This document shows, piece by piece, positions 1-9,726 of a DNA stretch of 64,000 nt. Position 1 is the stretch's first letter, and each line of letters begins with the position of its first letter. This DNA comes from Natronobacillus azotifigens (lineage in GTDB: Bacteria > Bacillota > Bacilli > Bacillales > Amphibacillaceae): the NCBI RefSeq assembly GCF_026805325.1, contig NZ_JAPRAT010000010.1, positions 1-64,000 on the forward strand. The letters are read 5' to 3'. The notes beneath the pieces were generated by a model that saw nothing but the letters and a program-made list of their open reading frames with translations, did no database searches and had not been told where the DNA came from. A program made the position numbers and the translations under genes.

Positions 1-104
1 TGGGCGTAACGGACGCTAGCATCCCAAAGGCTAGGTCATCCTTTAGGACTAACAATCAGTGGGGGAATACCTAAAAACCCCTACTGATTGAAGTTTTACT
101 TTAT
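1..104 (+). repeat. IS200/IS605-like two-hairpin repeat, copy 1 (left end cut by window edge)
   Basis: The copy starts inside the element at the TAACGGACGCTAGC core. It contains the terminal hairpin formed by CAATCAGTGGGGG and the near-complementary CCCCTACTGATTG, then a tail that ends at TTTAT (100-104). Sequence after TTTAT is unrelated to that after other copies, so TTTAT is probably the right-end cleavage site. Assignment to IS200/IS605-derived elements is inference from this architecture. Confidence 0.75.
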
Positions 105-234
105 CATAAATTATTTCCGAAGAAATAACCACAGCAAAATAATTATATTCAAGCCTGTTTTATTGTCGGATTAACGCGTTTTTGTATTTTTTTGCATTGA
201 TAACTACGGCAAAAATGTGTTATTGCAGGAAAAA

Positions 235-248
235 TGAAAGCGCTTTAC
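235..248 (+). promoter_or_regulatory. cre-like catabolite control site
   Basis: TGAAAGCGCTTTAC matches the CcpA operator consensus TGWAARCGYTWNCW at about 12 of 14 positions. It lies some 70 bases upstream of the sugar-binding lipoprotein start, as expected for glucose repression of the importer operon. Binding is inferred. Confidence 0.6.
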
Positions 249-319
249 TATTTGGTTGTGGAACGAACAAGATCAATGATCGTTTCAAATTTTTATCAAT
301 AAGAAGGAGTGAATGTGTA

Positions 320-1885
320 ATGCGTTTTTTAAAGAAAAGGGGAGTTTTGATCGTTGCAATATTATTTTCTCTATTTATCGTAGTTGCTTGTGGTGGCGAT
401 GATGATGATAAGACTGGAGGAACAAGTAATGAAGGAAGCAATAGTAGTGATAATGGCAATGGTGGAGAAGAGACAGTGTATTTTGATGAAATCAACATAA
501 TGGCTCCAACATTTGAGACAACCGCACCACCAGCTAACAATGATGTAGAGTTGGAACTAGAGGAACTAACCGGTAAAAAAATAAACGTAAATTGGGTCCC
601 TAACGTTTCTTATGAAGATCGCATGAATGTTACTTTAGCTTCTAATGAGATTCCACATGTAATGGTTATTCAAGGGAAAACACCTGGTTTCTTAAATTCA
701 GCGGAAGCAGGTGCTTTCTGGGAATTGTCAGATTATTTAGGTGAATTTGAACATTTAAGTCAATATAATGAAGATATTTTAAGAAACAGTTCTGTTAATG
801 GGAAAGTGTATGGTATTTATCGACAACGTGATATTATGCGTTCAACTGCTTTAATTAGAAAAGATTGGTTAGAAAATTTAGATCTGGACATCCCTGAAAC
901 TATTGATGACTTATACGATGTTTTGCACGCATTTACTTATGATGATCCGAACGGTTCAGGTCAAGATGATACCGTTGGTCTGATTATTCCAACTTGGTAT
1001 GGTAGTTTGGACACATTGGCTATTTGGTTCGGAGCTCCTAACGTTTGGGGGATTGAGGATAATCAATTAATCCCGGCTTTTGCTACTGATGAATATGCAG
1101 AAGCTTTAGCATTTACGAAGAAAATTGTGGATGAAGGTCTAGTGAATAATGATTTCACGACATTAAGTCCTGATGACTGGAATCGAGAAATGTTTAATGG
1201 CAATGGCGGTGTAATAATTGATACGTATTCTCGCGCGATGCAAGTAAATAACTTATTTATTGATGAAGTTGGAACAGAAGACCCGGATGAGTACTTTGTA
1301 GAGATTACCGGAACAATAAAAGCTCCAGATGGTAGCGAGTATGGTCATCCAACAGATGGGTATTCAGGATTCTTAGCTATTTCTAAATCAAGTGTAGAAA
1401 CAGAAGATGAACTTCGGGAAGTATTAGGCTTCTTAGATCACTTAGTTTCTGCAGATGGAATTAACTTATTGAATCACGGTATTGAGGGCATAAGTTATGA
1501 AATTGATGACGATGGCTATTTAGTACCGATTGAATCAGAAGAAGCACAAAGAATTGCACCATTCCATCGTTCATTTGCTCAAATGTCCATGTTTGGTGAC
1601 GGAATACATCAAATGCGTCCATCTGGTCAATTAGCAGAAAAACGCTATCAATTGATGGAGGATAACGAAGCGCATGCTGTGTTTAATCAAGCAGCTCATC
1701 TTGTATCCGATGTTTATACACGTCAGGGAAATCAGTTAGATGATATTATTTCTGATGCACGTATTCGCTACATTGCTGGCCAGATTAGTGAAGATGAATT
1801 CCAAGCTGAAATTGATCGCTGGTACAGCAGTGGAGGTCAAGCCCTTATTGATGAACTGAATGAGTTATATGAGAATCAGGATTAA
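320..1885 (+). CDS. CUT1-family extracellular carbohydrate-binding lipoprotein (YtcQ/LipO type)
   Basis: This is the solute receptor of the ABC importer completed by the next two genes. The 521-residue protein starts with a lipoprotein signal (positive MRFLKKR, hydrophobic core, VVAC lipobox, Cys24). An acidic Gly/Ser/Asn linker runs to about residue 55, followed by a large family 1 solute-binding fold. The size (over 500 residues) and the partner permeases match the YtcQ/LipO group, which usually handles oligosaccharides. ATG 320 is preferred over the upstream frame because AAGAAGGAG precedes it and the signal peptide begins there. The substrate cannot be read from sequence. A cre-like site at 235 suggests catabolite repression. 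Confidence 0.9.
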   Translation: MRFLKKRGVLIVAILFSLFIVVACGGDDDDKTGGTSNEGSNSSDNGNGGEETVYFDEINIMAPTFETTAPPANNDVELELEELTGKKINVNWVPNVSYEDRMNVTLASNEIPHVMVIQGKTPGFLNSAEAGAFWELSDYLGEFEHLSQYNEDILRNSSVNGKVYGIYRQRDIMRSTALIRKDWLENLDLDIPETIDDLYDVLHAFTYDDPNGSGQDDTVGLIIPTWYGSLDTLAIWFGAPNVWGIEDNQLIPAFATDEYAEALAFTKKIVDEGLVNNDFTTLSPDDWNREMFNGNGGVIIDTYSRAMQVNNLFIDEVGTEDPDEYFVEITGTIKAPDGSEYGHPTDGYSGFLAISKSSVETEDELREVLGFLDHLVSADGINLLNHGIEGISYEIDDDGYLVPIESEEAQRIAPFHRSFAQMSMFGDGIHQMRPSGQLAEKRYQLMEDNEAHAVFNQAAHLVSDVYTRQGNQLDDIISDARIRYIAGQISEDEFQAEIDRWYSSGGQALIDELNELYENQD

Positions 1886-1893
1886 TTTCAGTA

Positions 1894-1964
1894 GGTTCAA
1901 GGGCCTTTAAGGCTAACAATCAGTGGGCACACCTAAAACCCCTATTGATTGAAGCTTCACTTGA
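1894..1964 (+). repeat. IS200/IS605-like repeat, copy 2 (3' half only)
   Basis: This copy keeps the GGTTCAAGGGCCTTTAAGG segment and the terminal CAATCAGTGGG / CCTATTGATTG hairpin, then GAAGCTTCACTTGA. The left hairpin is missing and the end motif is degenerate. It separates the binding-protein gene from its permeases, so it is transcribed within the operon and may act as an mRNA-stabilising or attenuating stem-loop. Confidence 0.7.
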
Positions 1965-1983
1965 AAGGAATTGTAAAACAAAT

Positions 1984-2018
1984 GCTAATAAGGGTGACCA
2001 AAGTGTCGCCCTTATTTT
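1984..2018 (+). other. Intra-operon hairpin (AATAAGGGTGAC / GTCGCCCTTATT)
   Basis: A stem of about 12 bp with one G-U pair lies 20-50 bases before the first permease start. No clear T-tract follows, so an mRNA processing or partial attenuation role is more likely than full termination. Confidence 0.4.
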
Positions 2019-2034
2019 AGAAAGAGGGGGAAAC

Positions 2035-3027
2035 ATGAAAGCTGTAGCTGTAGCTAAAAAAAATGAAGTCGTTAAAAGATCGTTTTTAGAAAAACTTACT
2101 ATGCAGTGGAATAAAACAAAAAAGGCTGCTAAACAGATGTGGGTAAGGGATAAGTGGTTATACTTTTTGTTAATACCAGGTGTCTTATACTTCTTAGTTT
2201 TTCGCTATGCCCCAATGTATGGTGTCGTTATTGCATTTAAAAATTATGTACCATTTCTTGGTATAGCTGAAAGTCAATGGGTAGGATTCGAGCACTTCAG
2301 ACAGTTCTTTGATAGTCCGGATTTTTTACGATTATTAGGAAACACTTTATGGATTTCTTTTTTAGGGATTGCCATCGCTTTTCCGGCACCTATTTTCTTA
2401 GCGGTTTTATTAAATGAATTACGAATTGCGACGTATAAAAAATTAGTTCAAACGTGTATTTATATTCCTCACTTTTTATCTTGGACAATTGTTGTAGGTT
2501 TAACACATTTGTTATTTTCCATCAATGGTGGAGCAATTGTTGATTTAGTAGAGACGATATTTGGTGTAAGGATTAATTTTCTTGCCGATCCAGAATGGTT
2601 TAGGCCAATGATTATTTTACAAGGAATATGGAAAGGTACTGGTTGGGGGACGATTATATTTTTGGCTGCCTTGGCCAATGTATCTCCTGAACAATATGAA
2701 GCCGCTATTGTTGATGGTGCAGGGCGATTTAGACGGATGTGGCACGTTACACTACCAGCAATTAGAGGTACGGTTGTAATCATGTTGATTTTAACGATGG
2801 GTTCTGTTTTAAATACCGGATTTGATCAAATATTCCTAATGATGAATTCATTAAATCGCTCTGTTGCGGATGTATTTGATACCTATGTATATCAAGTCGG
2901 TATTACTAGAGGATCCTATTCATATAGTACAGCTGTTGGATTATTCAAATCTGTAGTTGGAATTATTTTAATTTTGACCACAGACTTTATCGCGAAAAAA
3001 ATAGACAAAGAAAGTGGATTGTTCTAA
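2035..3027 (+). CDS. Carbohydrate ABC transporter permease, LplB type
   Basis: One of two membrane subunits of the importer. The 330-residue protein has a basic cytoplasmic N-terminus (residues 1-40), then six predicted membrane segments. The EAA loop around residue 218 (EQYEAAIVDGAGRFRRMW) docks the ATPase. The start at 2035 has AGAGGGGG just upstream; the longer frame from 1945 runs back through repeat DNA and is rejected. The next permease follows 18 bases later. No ATPase is encoded nearby, so a shared MsmX-like ATPase elsewhere in the genome probably drives transport (inference from other Bacilli). Confidence 0.92.
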   Translation: MKAVAVAKKNEVVKRSFLEKLTMQWNKTKKAAKQMWVRDKWLYFLLIPGVLYFLVFRYAPMYGVVIAFKNYVPFLGIAESQWVGFEHFRQFFDSPDFLRLLGNTLWISFLGIAIAFPAPIFLAVLLNELRIATYKKLVQTCIYIPHFLSWTIVVGLTHLLFSINGGAIVDLVETIFGVRINFLADPEWFRPMIILQGIWKGTGWGTIIFLAALANVSPEQYEAAIVDGAGRFRRMWHVTLPAIRGTVVIMLILTMGSVLNTGFDQIFLMMNSLNRSVADVFDTYVYQVGITRGSYSYSTAVGLFKSVVGIILILTTDFIAKKIDKESGLF

Positions 3028-3045
3028 AGAAAGGAGTGATTAATC

Positions 3046-3930
3046 ATGAGTGATTTGCATAAATTACACAATACAAAACCTGGCCGTGTCTTCGATGTTT
3101 TTAATATGTTTTTTCTAGCATTTGTAGCGATTATTACGCTTTTACCCTTTTTATATGTATTAGCAGGATCATTTGCAACAGAATCTGAATTAGCTCGTCG
3201 TGCATTTTTTATTTTCCCCGAAACATTTACTTTTGAGGCTTATCGTTATGTTTTTACTTCCGAAGCTTTTGTAAGAAGTATTTTCGTAACGGTAGGAGTT
3301 ACAGCAGTAGGCACATTAGTTCAACTATTCTTTACATTTACAATGGCTTATCCAATGGCAAAACGACAGTTGCGTGGTAGAAAACTACTAATAAATATGG
3401 TTGTATTTGCGATGTTATTTAGTGGTGGAATGATTCCCACATTTCTTGTCGTTCAAAACTTAGGTTTAATTGACTCTTATTGGGCATTGATATTACCAGG
3501 AGCAATTAATCCATTTAACTTGATTATTATTAAAAACTTCTTCCAAAACTTCTCGGTTGAACTGGAAGAGTCAGCGAAGATCGACGGAGCATCAGAGGTT
3601 GGTATCTTTTTAAGAATTGTTTTACCATTATCCAAACCAATTCTTGCAACATTTGCCTTATTTTACGCCGTTGGAATCTGGAATGATTTCATGAGTCCGT
3701 TACTGTATTTAAATGATAGTTCGAAATGGACATTACAGCTATTGTTAAGACAGGTAACGATTGCGTCCGATCCAAATGCACTTGGTAATCTAGACCCTGA
3801 TTATGTCCCACCTGCAGAAGGTATGAAACTTGCGATCATTGTCATTGCAACATTACCCATTATGCTCGTGTATCCGTTCTTGCAAAAACACTTTGCCAAA
3901 GGGTTATTAATTGGATCTGTTAAAGGTTAG
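3046..3930 (+). CDS. Carbohydrate ABC transporter permease, YtcP type
   Basis: Second membrane subunit of the importer, 294 residues with six predicted membrane segments. An EAA loop near residue 173 (EESAKIDGASEVGIF) and a short hydrophobic C-terminus ending GLLIGSVKG are typical of the YtcP/AraQ branch. AAAGGAG precedes ATG 3046. The SBP-LplB-YtcP order is the standard three-gene CUT1 module without an ATPase. The operon ends at the hairpin at 4052. Confidence 0.92.
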   Translation: MSDLHKLHNTKPGRVFDVFNMFFLAFVAIITLLPFLYVLAGSFATESELARRAFFIFPETFTFEAYRYVFTSEAFVRSIFVTVGVTAVGTLVQLFFTFTMAYPMAKRQLRGRKLLINMVVFAMLFSGGMIPTFLVVQNLGLIDSYWALILPGAINPFNLIIIKNFFQNFSVELEESAKIDGASEVGIFLRIVLPLSKPILATFALFYAVGIWNDFMSPLLYLNDSSKWTLQLLLRQVTIASDPNALGNLDPDYVPPAEGMKLAIIVIATLPIMLVYPFLQKHFAKGLLIGSVKG

Positions 3931-4051
3931 AATTAAGTAGTGATTCCTTACAATTCGATCTGTAAAGGGAAAATTGTGTAGGATTAGCGTTTCAATCTGA
4001 CAGAAAAAATGCTTCTCTTTTGTAGGGAAGTGTGAAGGTAGTTTAATAATC

Positions 4052-4089
4052 AAAAACACCAGACGATCTTTTAGATCATCTGGTGTTTT
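4052..4089. terminator. Bidirectional intrinsic terminator
   Basis: AAAACACCAGA(C)GATC and GATCATCTGGTGTTTT pair around TTTTA, with A- and T-runs on both sides. It serves the + strand transporter operon and the convergent chemoreceptor gene. Confidence 0.85.
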
Positions 4090-4118
4090 GGTATGCTGTT
4101 AGGCATCGCTATCATATT

Positions 4119-5369
4119 CTATTGAAAAGACTCTTTTAATTCAGTTACTTCTGTTCGCACATTTTCTATTTTCGATAATTGTTCTGATAAAACTTCGGTC
4201 ATACGTGCGACATGTTCCGTTGTATATTCTGTCTTACTCATCGCATCCTCCATCGAACTTGCAATCTCTACGCTAGATTGTGAGATTGTTTTGCTGTGCT
4301 CATTAATGCCTCTCATAATCTTAATATTCTTTACAATGTTCGTTGCCAACGTTTCGAAATCTTGATTAATCGCAAGAATTTGCTTCGATTCTTCTGCAAT
4401 GTTACTTGCTTGTGTTTCCGTTTGGTTCGTGAATTGTTCGACATCATCTAAAATTTGTTCAACCGTCGAGTTAATTTGCTCTGTCGCACCCACTGATCTT
4501 TCTGCGAGTTTACGAACCTCTTCTGCTACAATAGAAAATCCTTTCCCGTGTTCTCCGGCACGAGCAGCTTCGATTGAAGCATTTAATGCCAATAGATTGG
4601 TTTGCTCGGAAATATCATTAATTAATGTAACAATGTCTTTTATCTTACTAATTTCATTGGTTAATTGCGTAACAACGTCTTTACTTTGTTCCGAACTGGA
4701 AGCGATAAGTTCCATCGCTTCAGAAGATTTCTTCACCTGGCTAGTTCCAGCTTCCGCAGAAGATTTCATCTTATTAAATGATTCTGTTAGTTCATCAATA
4801 TTTTTGGCAATTGTCTGAAATTGATTGTTCATCGTATCTGCTACTGCCGTCGTTTCTTCAAAGGTACTTAATTGTTGTTCGGCACCATTTGTAATATCCT
4901 CAGAATATTGATTTAGATGATTTATTTCGTTAGTTAGTGTTTCAATATGATCAGCAATTGTCTTTGATTTTTTTTCAACTAGATTTATCTGATCGTTTTG
5001 TTTTTTATCATGGTTAGATATACTGTCAAACATTTTATTCAAACGACTAGCTAATACACCAATTTCATTTCTTTCTTTTGTTTGAATTCGCACTTCTTCA
5101 CCTTGCTCGAATCTATGTATGGTTTGCTCCATTTGTTGAATAGGTTTCAAAATATAATAACGAAGAAAAGCTGCAATTAATAGCGTTGAAATAATAAGAC
5201 TTAAAAAACTATTTAAAAATGCTCCGATCAAACCTAACTCAATATTCATAGAGTCAATGATATGAAGTATGTAACCTGATATCGTATTTTGAATCAATAA
5301 TACAATCACTAGCATGGAAACTGCATGTACTTGTATCCTTCTCCAAACTGGTACTTTTTTATGTTTCAT
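4119..5369 (-). CDS. Methyl-accepting chemotaxis protein with minimal extracellular region
   Basis: A 416-residue transducer. Two hydrophobic segments (about residues 10-32 and 40-65) are separated by only some ten residues, followed by a HAMP domain (to about 115) and a long cytoplasmic coiled coil. The CheA/CheW-contacting hairpin tip is clear ([16 protein letters not shown], near residue 255). The usual periplasmic ligand domain is missing, so the input is probably the membrane state, a cytoplasmic signal or a partner receptor. The second ATG (5369) is chosen because AGGGAGA precedes it; the upstream ATG adds 16 residues without a good ribosome site. Confidence 0.88.
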   Translation of the reverse strand: MKHKKVPVWRRIQVHAVSMLVIVLLIQNTISGYILHIIDSMNIELGLIGAFLNSFLSLIISTLLIAAFLRYYILKPIQQMEQTIHRFEQGEEVRIQTKERNEIGVLASRLNKMFDSISNHDKKQNDQINLVEKKSKTIADHIETLTNEINHLNQYSEDITNGAEQQLSTFEETTAVADTMNNQFQTIAKNIDELTESFNKMKSSAEAGTSQVKKSSEAMELIASSSEQSKDVVTQLTNEISKIKDIVTLINDISEQTNLLALNASIEAARAGEHGKGFSIVAEEVRKLAERSVGATEQINSTVEQILDDVEQFTNQTETQASNIAEESKQILAINQDFETLATNIVKNIKIMRGINEHSKTISQSSVEIASSMEDAMSKTEYTTEHVARMTEVLSEQLSKIENVRTEVTELKESFQ

Positions 5370-5488
5370 CTGTTTATCTCCCTTTTTTTGGCTATTTAAT
5401 GTTCTGTGTTCATGCATTCATAGTATATCAGATATGTAATTGATTCTACTAATATAATCATCGGTCTTGATCTGTTTTCTTTAACAAA

Positions 5489-5518
5489 AAACATGCCAAT
5501 TGACGCATTGGCATGTTT
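5489..5518 (-). terminator. Terminator of the GH4 gene
   Basis: AACATGCCAAT pairs with ATTGGCATGTT around TGACGC, followed on the minus strand by a T-rich run. It lies directly downstream of the GH4 stop codon. Confidence 0.8.
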
Positions 5519-5534
5519 TAACAGATTATTTCTC

Positions 5535-6851
5535 TTATTGAAAGAATAAAGGTAAGTGTTCTTTGTGTGCTTCCATCATCTCATCGACAATTTCACGGGC
5601 AACCGTATCTGATGGTGTTAGTGGATTGATTGTTAATGCAAGCACTGCCTTATCATAATCACCTGTCGCTGCAGCTTCCGCCGAGATACGCTCAAAGGAT
5701 TTAATTTGTTGAACTAGCCCACGCACTGCTACAGGTAGGTCCCCAATTGCAATTGGTTTTGGCCCATCTTTCGTGATGACGCAGCTTATTTCTACTGCAG
5801 AATCACTAGGAAGGCTTGCGATCGCACCATTATTTTTAGTGTTTACAGGTTGAATATCACGCTTATCTGTATAAATGGAAGTGATCAATCGAACGGCAGC
5901 ATCTGAATAGTATGCACCACCACGCTCTTCTAGTTGAGGTGGTTTAATAGCTAAGTTAGGATCTTTATACAGTTCAAATAATTCTTTTTCTAGCTTCAAA
6001 ACCACTTCTGCACGGGTTCCTTTTTCTTCTGCTTCTTTCTTCGTCTTTTCTAGCATATCTTGTGATTTGTAATAGTAGTTATGGTATGGACAGGTAAGTG
6101 CATTCAGTGCACGAATAAACGCAGGTTCCCAACCAAGCCCGTCAATATTTTTCACAAAACTAGTGTTCTCAGGGTCTGTTAGTAGATTAATAACTTTATC
6201 CTTTACACTCACTCCATCTAGATACACATCTAATCCATAGACCATGTGGTTTAGTCCGGCAAAATCAATTTTAATTCGATCATGATCAACATCTAATAAT
6301 TTAGCAATTCCCATCTCAATTCCGATTGGTACATTACATAACCCCACAACTTTTTTGATGTTCGTATAGCGTAAGACAGCTTCAGTTACCATACCAGCAG
6401 GGTTTGTGAAATTAATTAACCAAGCATCTGGGCAGAGGCGCTCGATGTCATTACAGATATCGATAATTACGGGAATCGTACGAAGGCCTTTGAATAATCC
6501 ACCAGGTCCGTTTGTTTCTTGACCTAAAACATTGTATTTTAATGGAATACGTTCATCTTTTGCTCGTGCTTCGAGTAAACCGACACGGAATTGTGTTGTA
6601 ACAAAGTCTGCATCTTTTAGTGCTGCTTCTCGATCTAAAGTTAGGTGTACTTCAATTGGAAGGCCAGCTTTCTTGATCATTCGCTTCGCTAACTCCCCAA
6701 CAATCTCTAACTTCTCTTTACCAGCTTCAATGTCTACTAACCATAATTCACGAATGGGTAATTCTTCATAACGTTTAATAAAGCCTTCTACTAATTCGGG
6801 TGTGTAACTCGAACCACCACCAATGGTTGCGATCTTTAATCCTTTTGACAT
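5535..6851 (-). CDS. licH: 6-phospho-beta-glucosidase, glycoside hydrolase family 4
   Basis: Cytoplasmic NAD- and metal-dependent hydrolase that opens phosphorylated beta-glucosides (cellobiose-6-P, lichenan fragments) by the oxidation-elimination route of GH4. The 438 residues show the dinucleotide motif [10 protein letters not shown] at 11-20, the substrate loop [12 protein letters not shown] near 148, the metal-binding Cys in GLCNVPIG near 172 and the His of GLNHM near 200, so the active site looks intact. The gene stands alone, with its own terminator and no PTS genes next to it, so its phosphorylated substrate must come from a transporter encoded elsewhere. The symbol follows the B. subtilis homologue and is approximate. 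Confidence 0.88.
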   Translation of the reverse strand: MSKGLKIATIGGGSSYTPELVEGFIKRYEELPIRELWLVDIEAGKEKLEIVGELAKRMIKKAGLPIEVHLTLDREAALKDADFVTTQFRVGLLEARAKDERIPLKYNVLGQETNGPGGLFKGLRTIPVIIDICNDIERLCPDAWLINFTNPAGMVTEAVLRYTNIKKVVGLCNVPIGIEMGIAKLLDVDHDRIKIDFAGLNHMVYGLDVYLDGVSVKDKVINLLTDPENTSFVKNIDGLGWEPAFIRALNALTCPYHNYYYKSQDMLEKTKKEAEEKGTRAEVVLKLEKELFELYKDPNLAIKPPQLEERGGAYYSDAAVRLITSIYTDKRDIQPVNTKNNGAIASLPSDSAVEISCVITKDGPKPIAIGDLPVAVRGLVQQIKSFERISAEAAATGDYDKAVLALTINPLTPSDTVAREIVDEMMEAHKEHLPLFFQ

Positions 6852-7130
6852 AGTAATTCCTCCATTTCACTTTTAGACAAAGATTAGTTTCTATACGTAT
6901 ATTGTAACGATGCCCCAGTCCTTTGCCTATAGAATCCAACGCTTTCGTTTTTTATCACATCGAAAGGAATTTGTTTCATTTATGTAACACCTTGTTACCT
7001 TCAAAAATACTGTTTGATCATCGAACAACTTTTTCATCGGTAGGCGATGCTATCTTGGTCTATTTTTGCTATACTTTATCTAATAGAAAGCAGATCTTGA
7101 AGATACAGTAGAAAAAGGATGCGTGATAAA

Positions 7131-8186
7131 ATGAAGAAAGTCTATTTTCTTGGTATAATCTTATTACTACTTTTCATTGGAATCATTGGTTGTTCTGACG
7201 ATGAAGAAGTCGAATCAGGGAATGATCTAGCTACGAAAGAAGTGGAAAAAGAACCAATTGAAACGCCGGAACCGTCTGAGCCGGCCAACATGTACCCTTT
7301 AACAGGTATACGAACAGATGAGGAAGTTAATAATCGAATTGTTAGTGTGATGATCAATAATCACCCGAATGCAAGACCGCAAAGTGGGTTATCACAAGCT
7401 GATATCGTATTCGAGATTTTGTCAGAAGGGAATACTACTAGGTTTTTAGCATTATTTCATAGTGAATCGCCAGACGTGGTTGGCCCGGTTCGGAGTGCGA
7501 GAGAATATTACTTTGATACAGCAGAGAACTATGGCGCGCTCTATATTTACCATGGAGCAGCAGGATTTATTGAAGATATGTTAAGAAGAAGTGATGCTGT
7601 AGATAACTTGAATGCCGCTTACTATGATAACGATGGTCATTTATTCAAACGAGAATCCTTTCGTGTTGCCCCGCATAACTCTTATTTGCAATTCGGAGCT
7701 GTAGAGGAAGTAGCTACTTCACGTGGTTATCAGATGGAAAGAGCGTATGATCCACTTCCGTTTTTATCAGAAGATGAATCGAATGATATTACAGGAGAAG
7801 AAGTATCAGAAGTATCTTTTAACTATGGTTCTGATAATGTTCGTTATGTCTACGACAATACAGAAGAAGCGTATTTCCGGTATAACGGACAGGAGCAAAC
7901 AAAAGAATTAAATACGGAAACACCAATTCAGCTTGATAATGTCTTTATTATAGAGACAGCTCACCGAGTGATTGATGACCAAGGTAGACGTGATGTTGAT
8001 CTGACATCTGGTGGTAACGCCTACTTATTACAAAAAGGAAAAGTGCAAAAAATTCAGTGGGAAAGCCGCGATGGTCGTATTATTCCTGTACGTGGTGGAG
8101 AAGCAGTAGGGTTTGTTCCCGGGAAGACATGGATAAATGTGATTCCGACAAGTCCTGGGCTTTCGGAAGTAACAGAGTCTGAATAA
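7131..8186 (+). CDS. yerB: YerB-like DUF3048 lipoprotein
   Basis: A 351-residue secreted lipoprotein: MKK start, hydrophobic core, IIGC lipobox with Cys21, then an acidic linker. Two DUF3048 regions follow, with conserved blocks such as ARPQSGLSQADIV, GPVRSAREYY and APHNSY. Molecular function is unknown. ATG 7131 sits 11 bases after AAAAGGA; the ATG at 7119 lies inside that ribosome site and is rejected. It opens the conserved yerB-yerC-pcrB-pcrA-ligA neighbourhood, and yerC follows 30 bases later. Confidence 0.9.
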   Translation: MKKVYFLGIILLLLFIGIIGCSDDEEVESGNDLATKEVEKEPIETPEPSEPANMYPLTGIRTDEEVNNRIVSVMINNHPNARPQSGLSQADIVFEILSEGNTTRFLALFHSESPDVVGPVRSAREYYFDTAENYGALYIYHGAAGFIEDMLRRSDAVDNLNAAYYDNDGHLFKRESFRVAPHNSYLQFGAVEEVATSRGYQMERAYDPLPFLSEDESNDITGEEVSEVSFNYGSDNVRYVYDNTEEAYFRYNGQEQTKELNTETPIQLDNVFIIETAHRVIDDQGRRDVDLTSGGNAYLLQKGKVQKIQWESRDGRIIPVRGGEAVGFVPGKTWINVIPTSPGLSEVTESE

Positions 8187-8216
8187 GTGCTAGGTTAGAA
8201 GAAGGGGGTTCGGTAG

Positions 8217-8531
8217 ATGCAAATTGATAAGTTACGTGGCGAGCAATTAGATGAGTTATTTGATGCGATCTTATCACTAAAAGATCGAGAAGAATGCTAT
8301 CGCTTTTTTGATGATATTGCTACGATGAGTGAAATTACGTCGCTCGCGCAGCGGTTGTTGGTTGCAAAAATGTTAAACGAAGGCCGTACGTATCACGCAA
8401 TTGTGGAAGAATCCAGTGCCTCTACAACAACGATTTCTCGAGTGAAACGCTGCTTAACATACGGAAACGATGGTTATAAAATGGTGTTAGAACGGTTAGA
8501 GAAAAACGAACCGGAGAATGAGCAAGAATAA
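8217..8531 (+). CDS. yerC: TrpR-like DNA-binding protein YerC/YecD
   Basis: A 104-residue all-helical protein of the YerC/YecD family, related in fold to the tryptophan repressor. The helix-turn-helix is visible around residues 38-75 (EITSLAQRLLVAKMLN ... TTTISRVKRCL). GAAGGGGG precedes the ATG. Its constant position between yerB and pcrB in Bacillus relatives supports the name. Its target in this family is not established. Confidence 0.9.
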   Translation: MQIDKLRGEQLDELFDAILSLKDREECYRFFDDIATMSEITSLAQRLLVAKMLNEGRTYHAIVEESSASTTTISRVKRCLTYGNDGYKMVLERLEKNEPENEQE

Positions 8532-8630
8532 TGAACAGGAAAATTTCTTCTTGTTAAACACGTTAGGAAGATCAACATGGATAAAAGCACTTCTCTGTCA
8601 AATGCACGATGATTGATGGAGGGGTGTTTT

Positions 8631-9383
8631 TTGTTTTGTGTTCATGACAGTAAAGGTTATGGAACGCCGAAATTAGTAAGCAGAGGTGTTCCTTTGGTTT
8701 ATGCATTTTGGAGTTGGTTATGGCTTCCTGTGATTATACTTCTACCCCTATCTATTGTATTTTTTGTAACAATCGAGGGAGGAGCGTTTAATTGGATTGA
8801 CGTTGCTGAACGCTTTCGATTAAATCCATTAACGAAAGATGATTGGTTGTGGATAGGCATAGCCATTATTGCAACGATAGTTTTGGATCAAATTCTTGAA
8901 CCAGTTGGCAAGATGTTAGCGCGGGTAAAAGTACTTTCACCTCCTGCGTACCTGCCTGCTCCCTTTAATCCATTAAAAAAATTTAGTATTCCCCCTAAAG
9001 ATTTTTTTGGTGTTCCTTTAAAGGGGAATTGGAAGTTGTTATTGTTGTTTGTACCACTTCATATACTGGCCATGTTTAGTGAGGAAATGATGTGGCGTGG
9101 ATTCTTGTTACCTATTCAGGAAAATATGTTTGGTGATTTCGCTTGGGTAGTGAATGGTTTGCTGTGGGCTTGGTTACTATATATGGCTCTTAAATGGCAT
9201 TTTATTGGGATGCTTCCTAGTATGTTGATTGCTCCTTTTATGGCACAGTACACAGGATCCACATGGGCATCCCTTGCTGTTCATGCCATAGGCAATTCTC
9301 CTTTATGGGTAATACTTTTGATTGGTGTTATAGGTTCGTCACAAGGGTTAAATAAGGAAAAGAGGTCTTCAAACAAAGCTTAA
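8631..9383 (+). CDS. CPBP-family intramembrane protease-like protein
   Basis: A 250-residue membrane protein with about six hydrophobic segments. The first CPBP (CAAX protease/bacteriocin-processing) motif is present as SEEMMWRG near residue 150, and the third appears as HAIGNSP near the C-terminus. The middle FxxxH-type motif is not clean (GLLWAWLLYMALKWH), so activity is uncertain. A TTG start at 8631 is preferred because GGAGGGG lies six bases upstream; the ATG at 8616 has no ribosome site. It interrupts the yerC-pcrB spacing seen in Bacillus, suggesting later insertion. Confidence 0.75.
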   Translation: MFCVHDSKGYGTPKLVSRGVPLVYAFWSWLWLPVIILLPLSIVFFVTIEGGAFNWIDVAERFRLNPLTKDDWLWIGIAIIATIVLDQILEPVGKMLARVKVLSPPAYLPAPFNPLKKFSIPPKDFFGVPLKGNWKLLLLFVPLHILAMFSEEMMWRGFLLPIQENMFGDFAWVVNGLLWAWLLYMALKWHFIGMLPSMLIAPFMAQYTGSTWASLAVHAIGNSPLWVILLIGVIGSSQGLNKEKRSSNKA

Positions 9384-9487
9384 AAGAATAGCGGAACTTT
9401 TTTCGAGTTGGTGGATGAAAGGTCCAAAAAATATTTTAGCACTGGGGAAGTATACAATCCAATGGTATTATGTAATGTAATTCAAAT

Positions 9488-9626
9488 TTTATCCCGTAGC
9501 AACTGTCCGTAATCTTCCCACTTCAAAACAACAAAAAAATCAAAGTTGTTTATGTGGGAGTAACGGACGCTAGCCCCCTCGAATGATGCTGCTAGCTATC
9601 AGTGGAACTGATTGAATTTCACTATA
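9488..9626 (+). repeat. IS200/IS605-like repeat, copy 3
   Basis: The left end follows TTTAT (9488-9492) with CCCGTAGCAACTGTCCGT. The first hairpin is intact (CCCACTT ... GTGGGAG, then TAACGGACGCTAGC). The terminal hairpin has lost its G/C-run centre, leaving ATCAGTGGAACTGAT, and the end motif is CTATAT. This copy fills most of the 343-base gap before the acetyltransferase; nothing else was recognised there. Confidence 0.8.
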
Positions 9627-9726
9627 TATAGAGACGGAAGTTAACGTATTCAACAAATGGCAGTGGACAAGCTATTGTGGTGTTAACGAGGAATATGAAT
9701 GTATCGAAATTTGGAGGAAAACGAAA

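Noticed and set aside
1945..2034. N-terminal extension of the LplB-type permease
   Set aside because: This frame runs through repeat copy 2 and a hairpin; a strong ribosome site precedes ATG 2035, where family similarity begins.
4399..4818. 139-residue open frame antisense to the chemoreceptor
   Set aside because: Its Ser/Ile/Leu-rich composition is the reverse reading of coiled-coil codons.
6923..7111. 62-residue open frame between the GH4 and yerB genes
   Set aside because: No ribosome site, biased composition and no family resemblance; probably chance.
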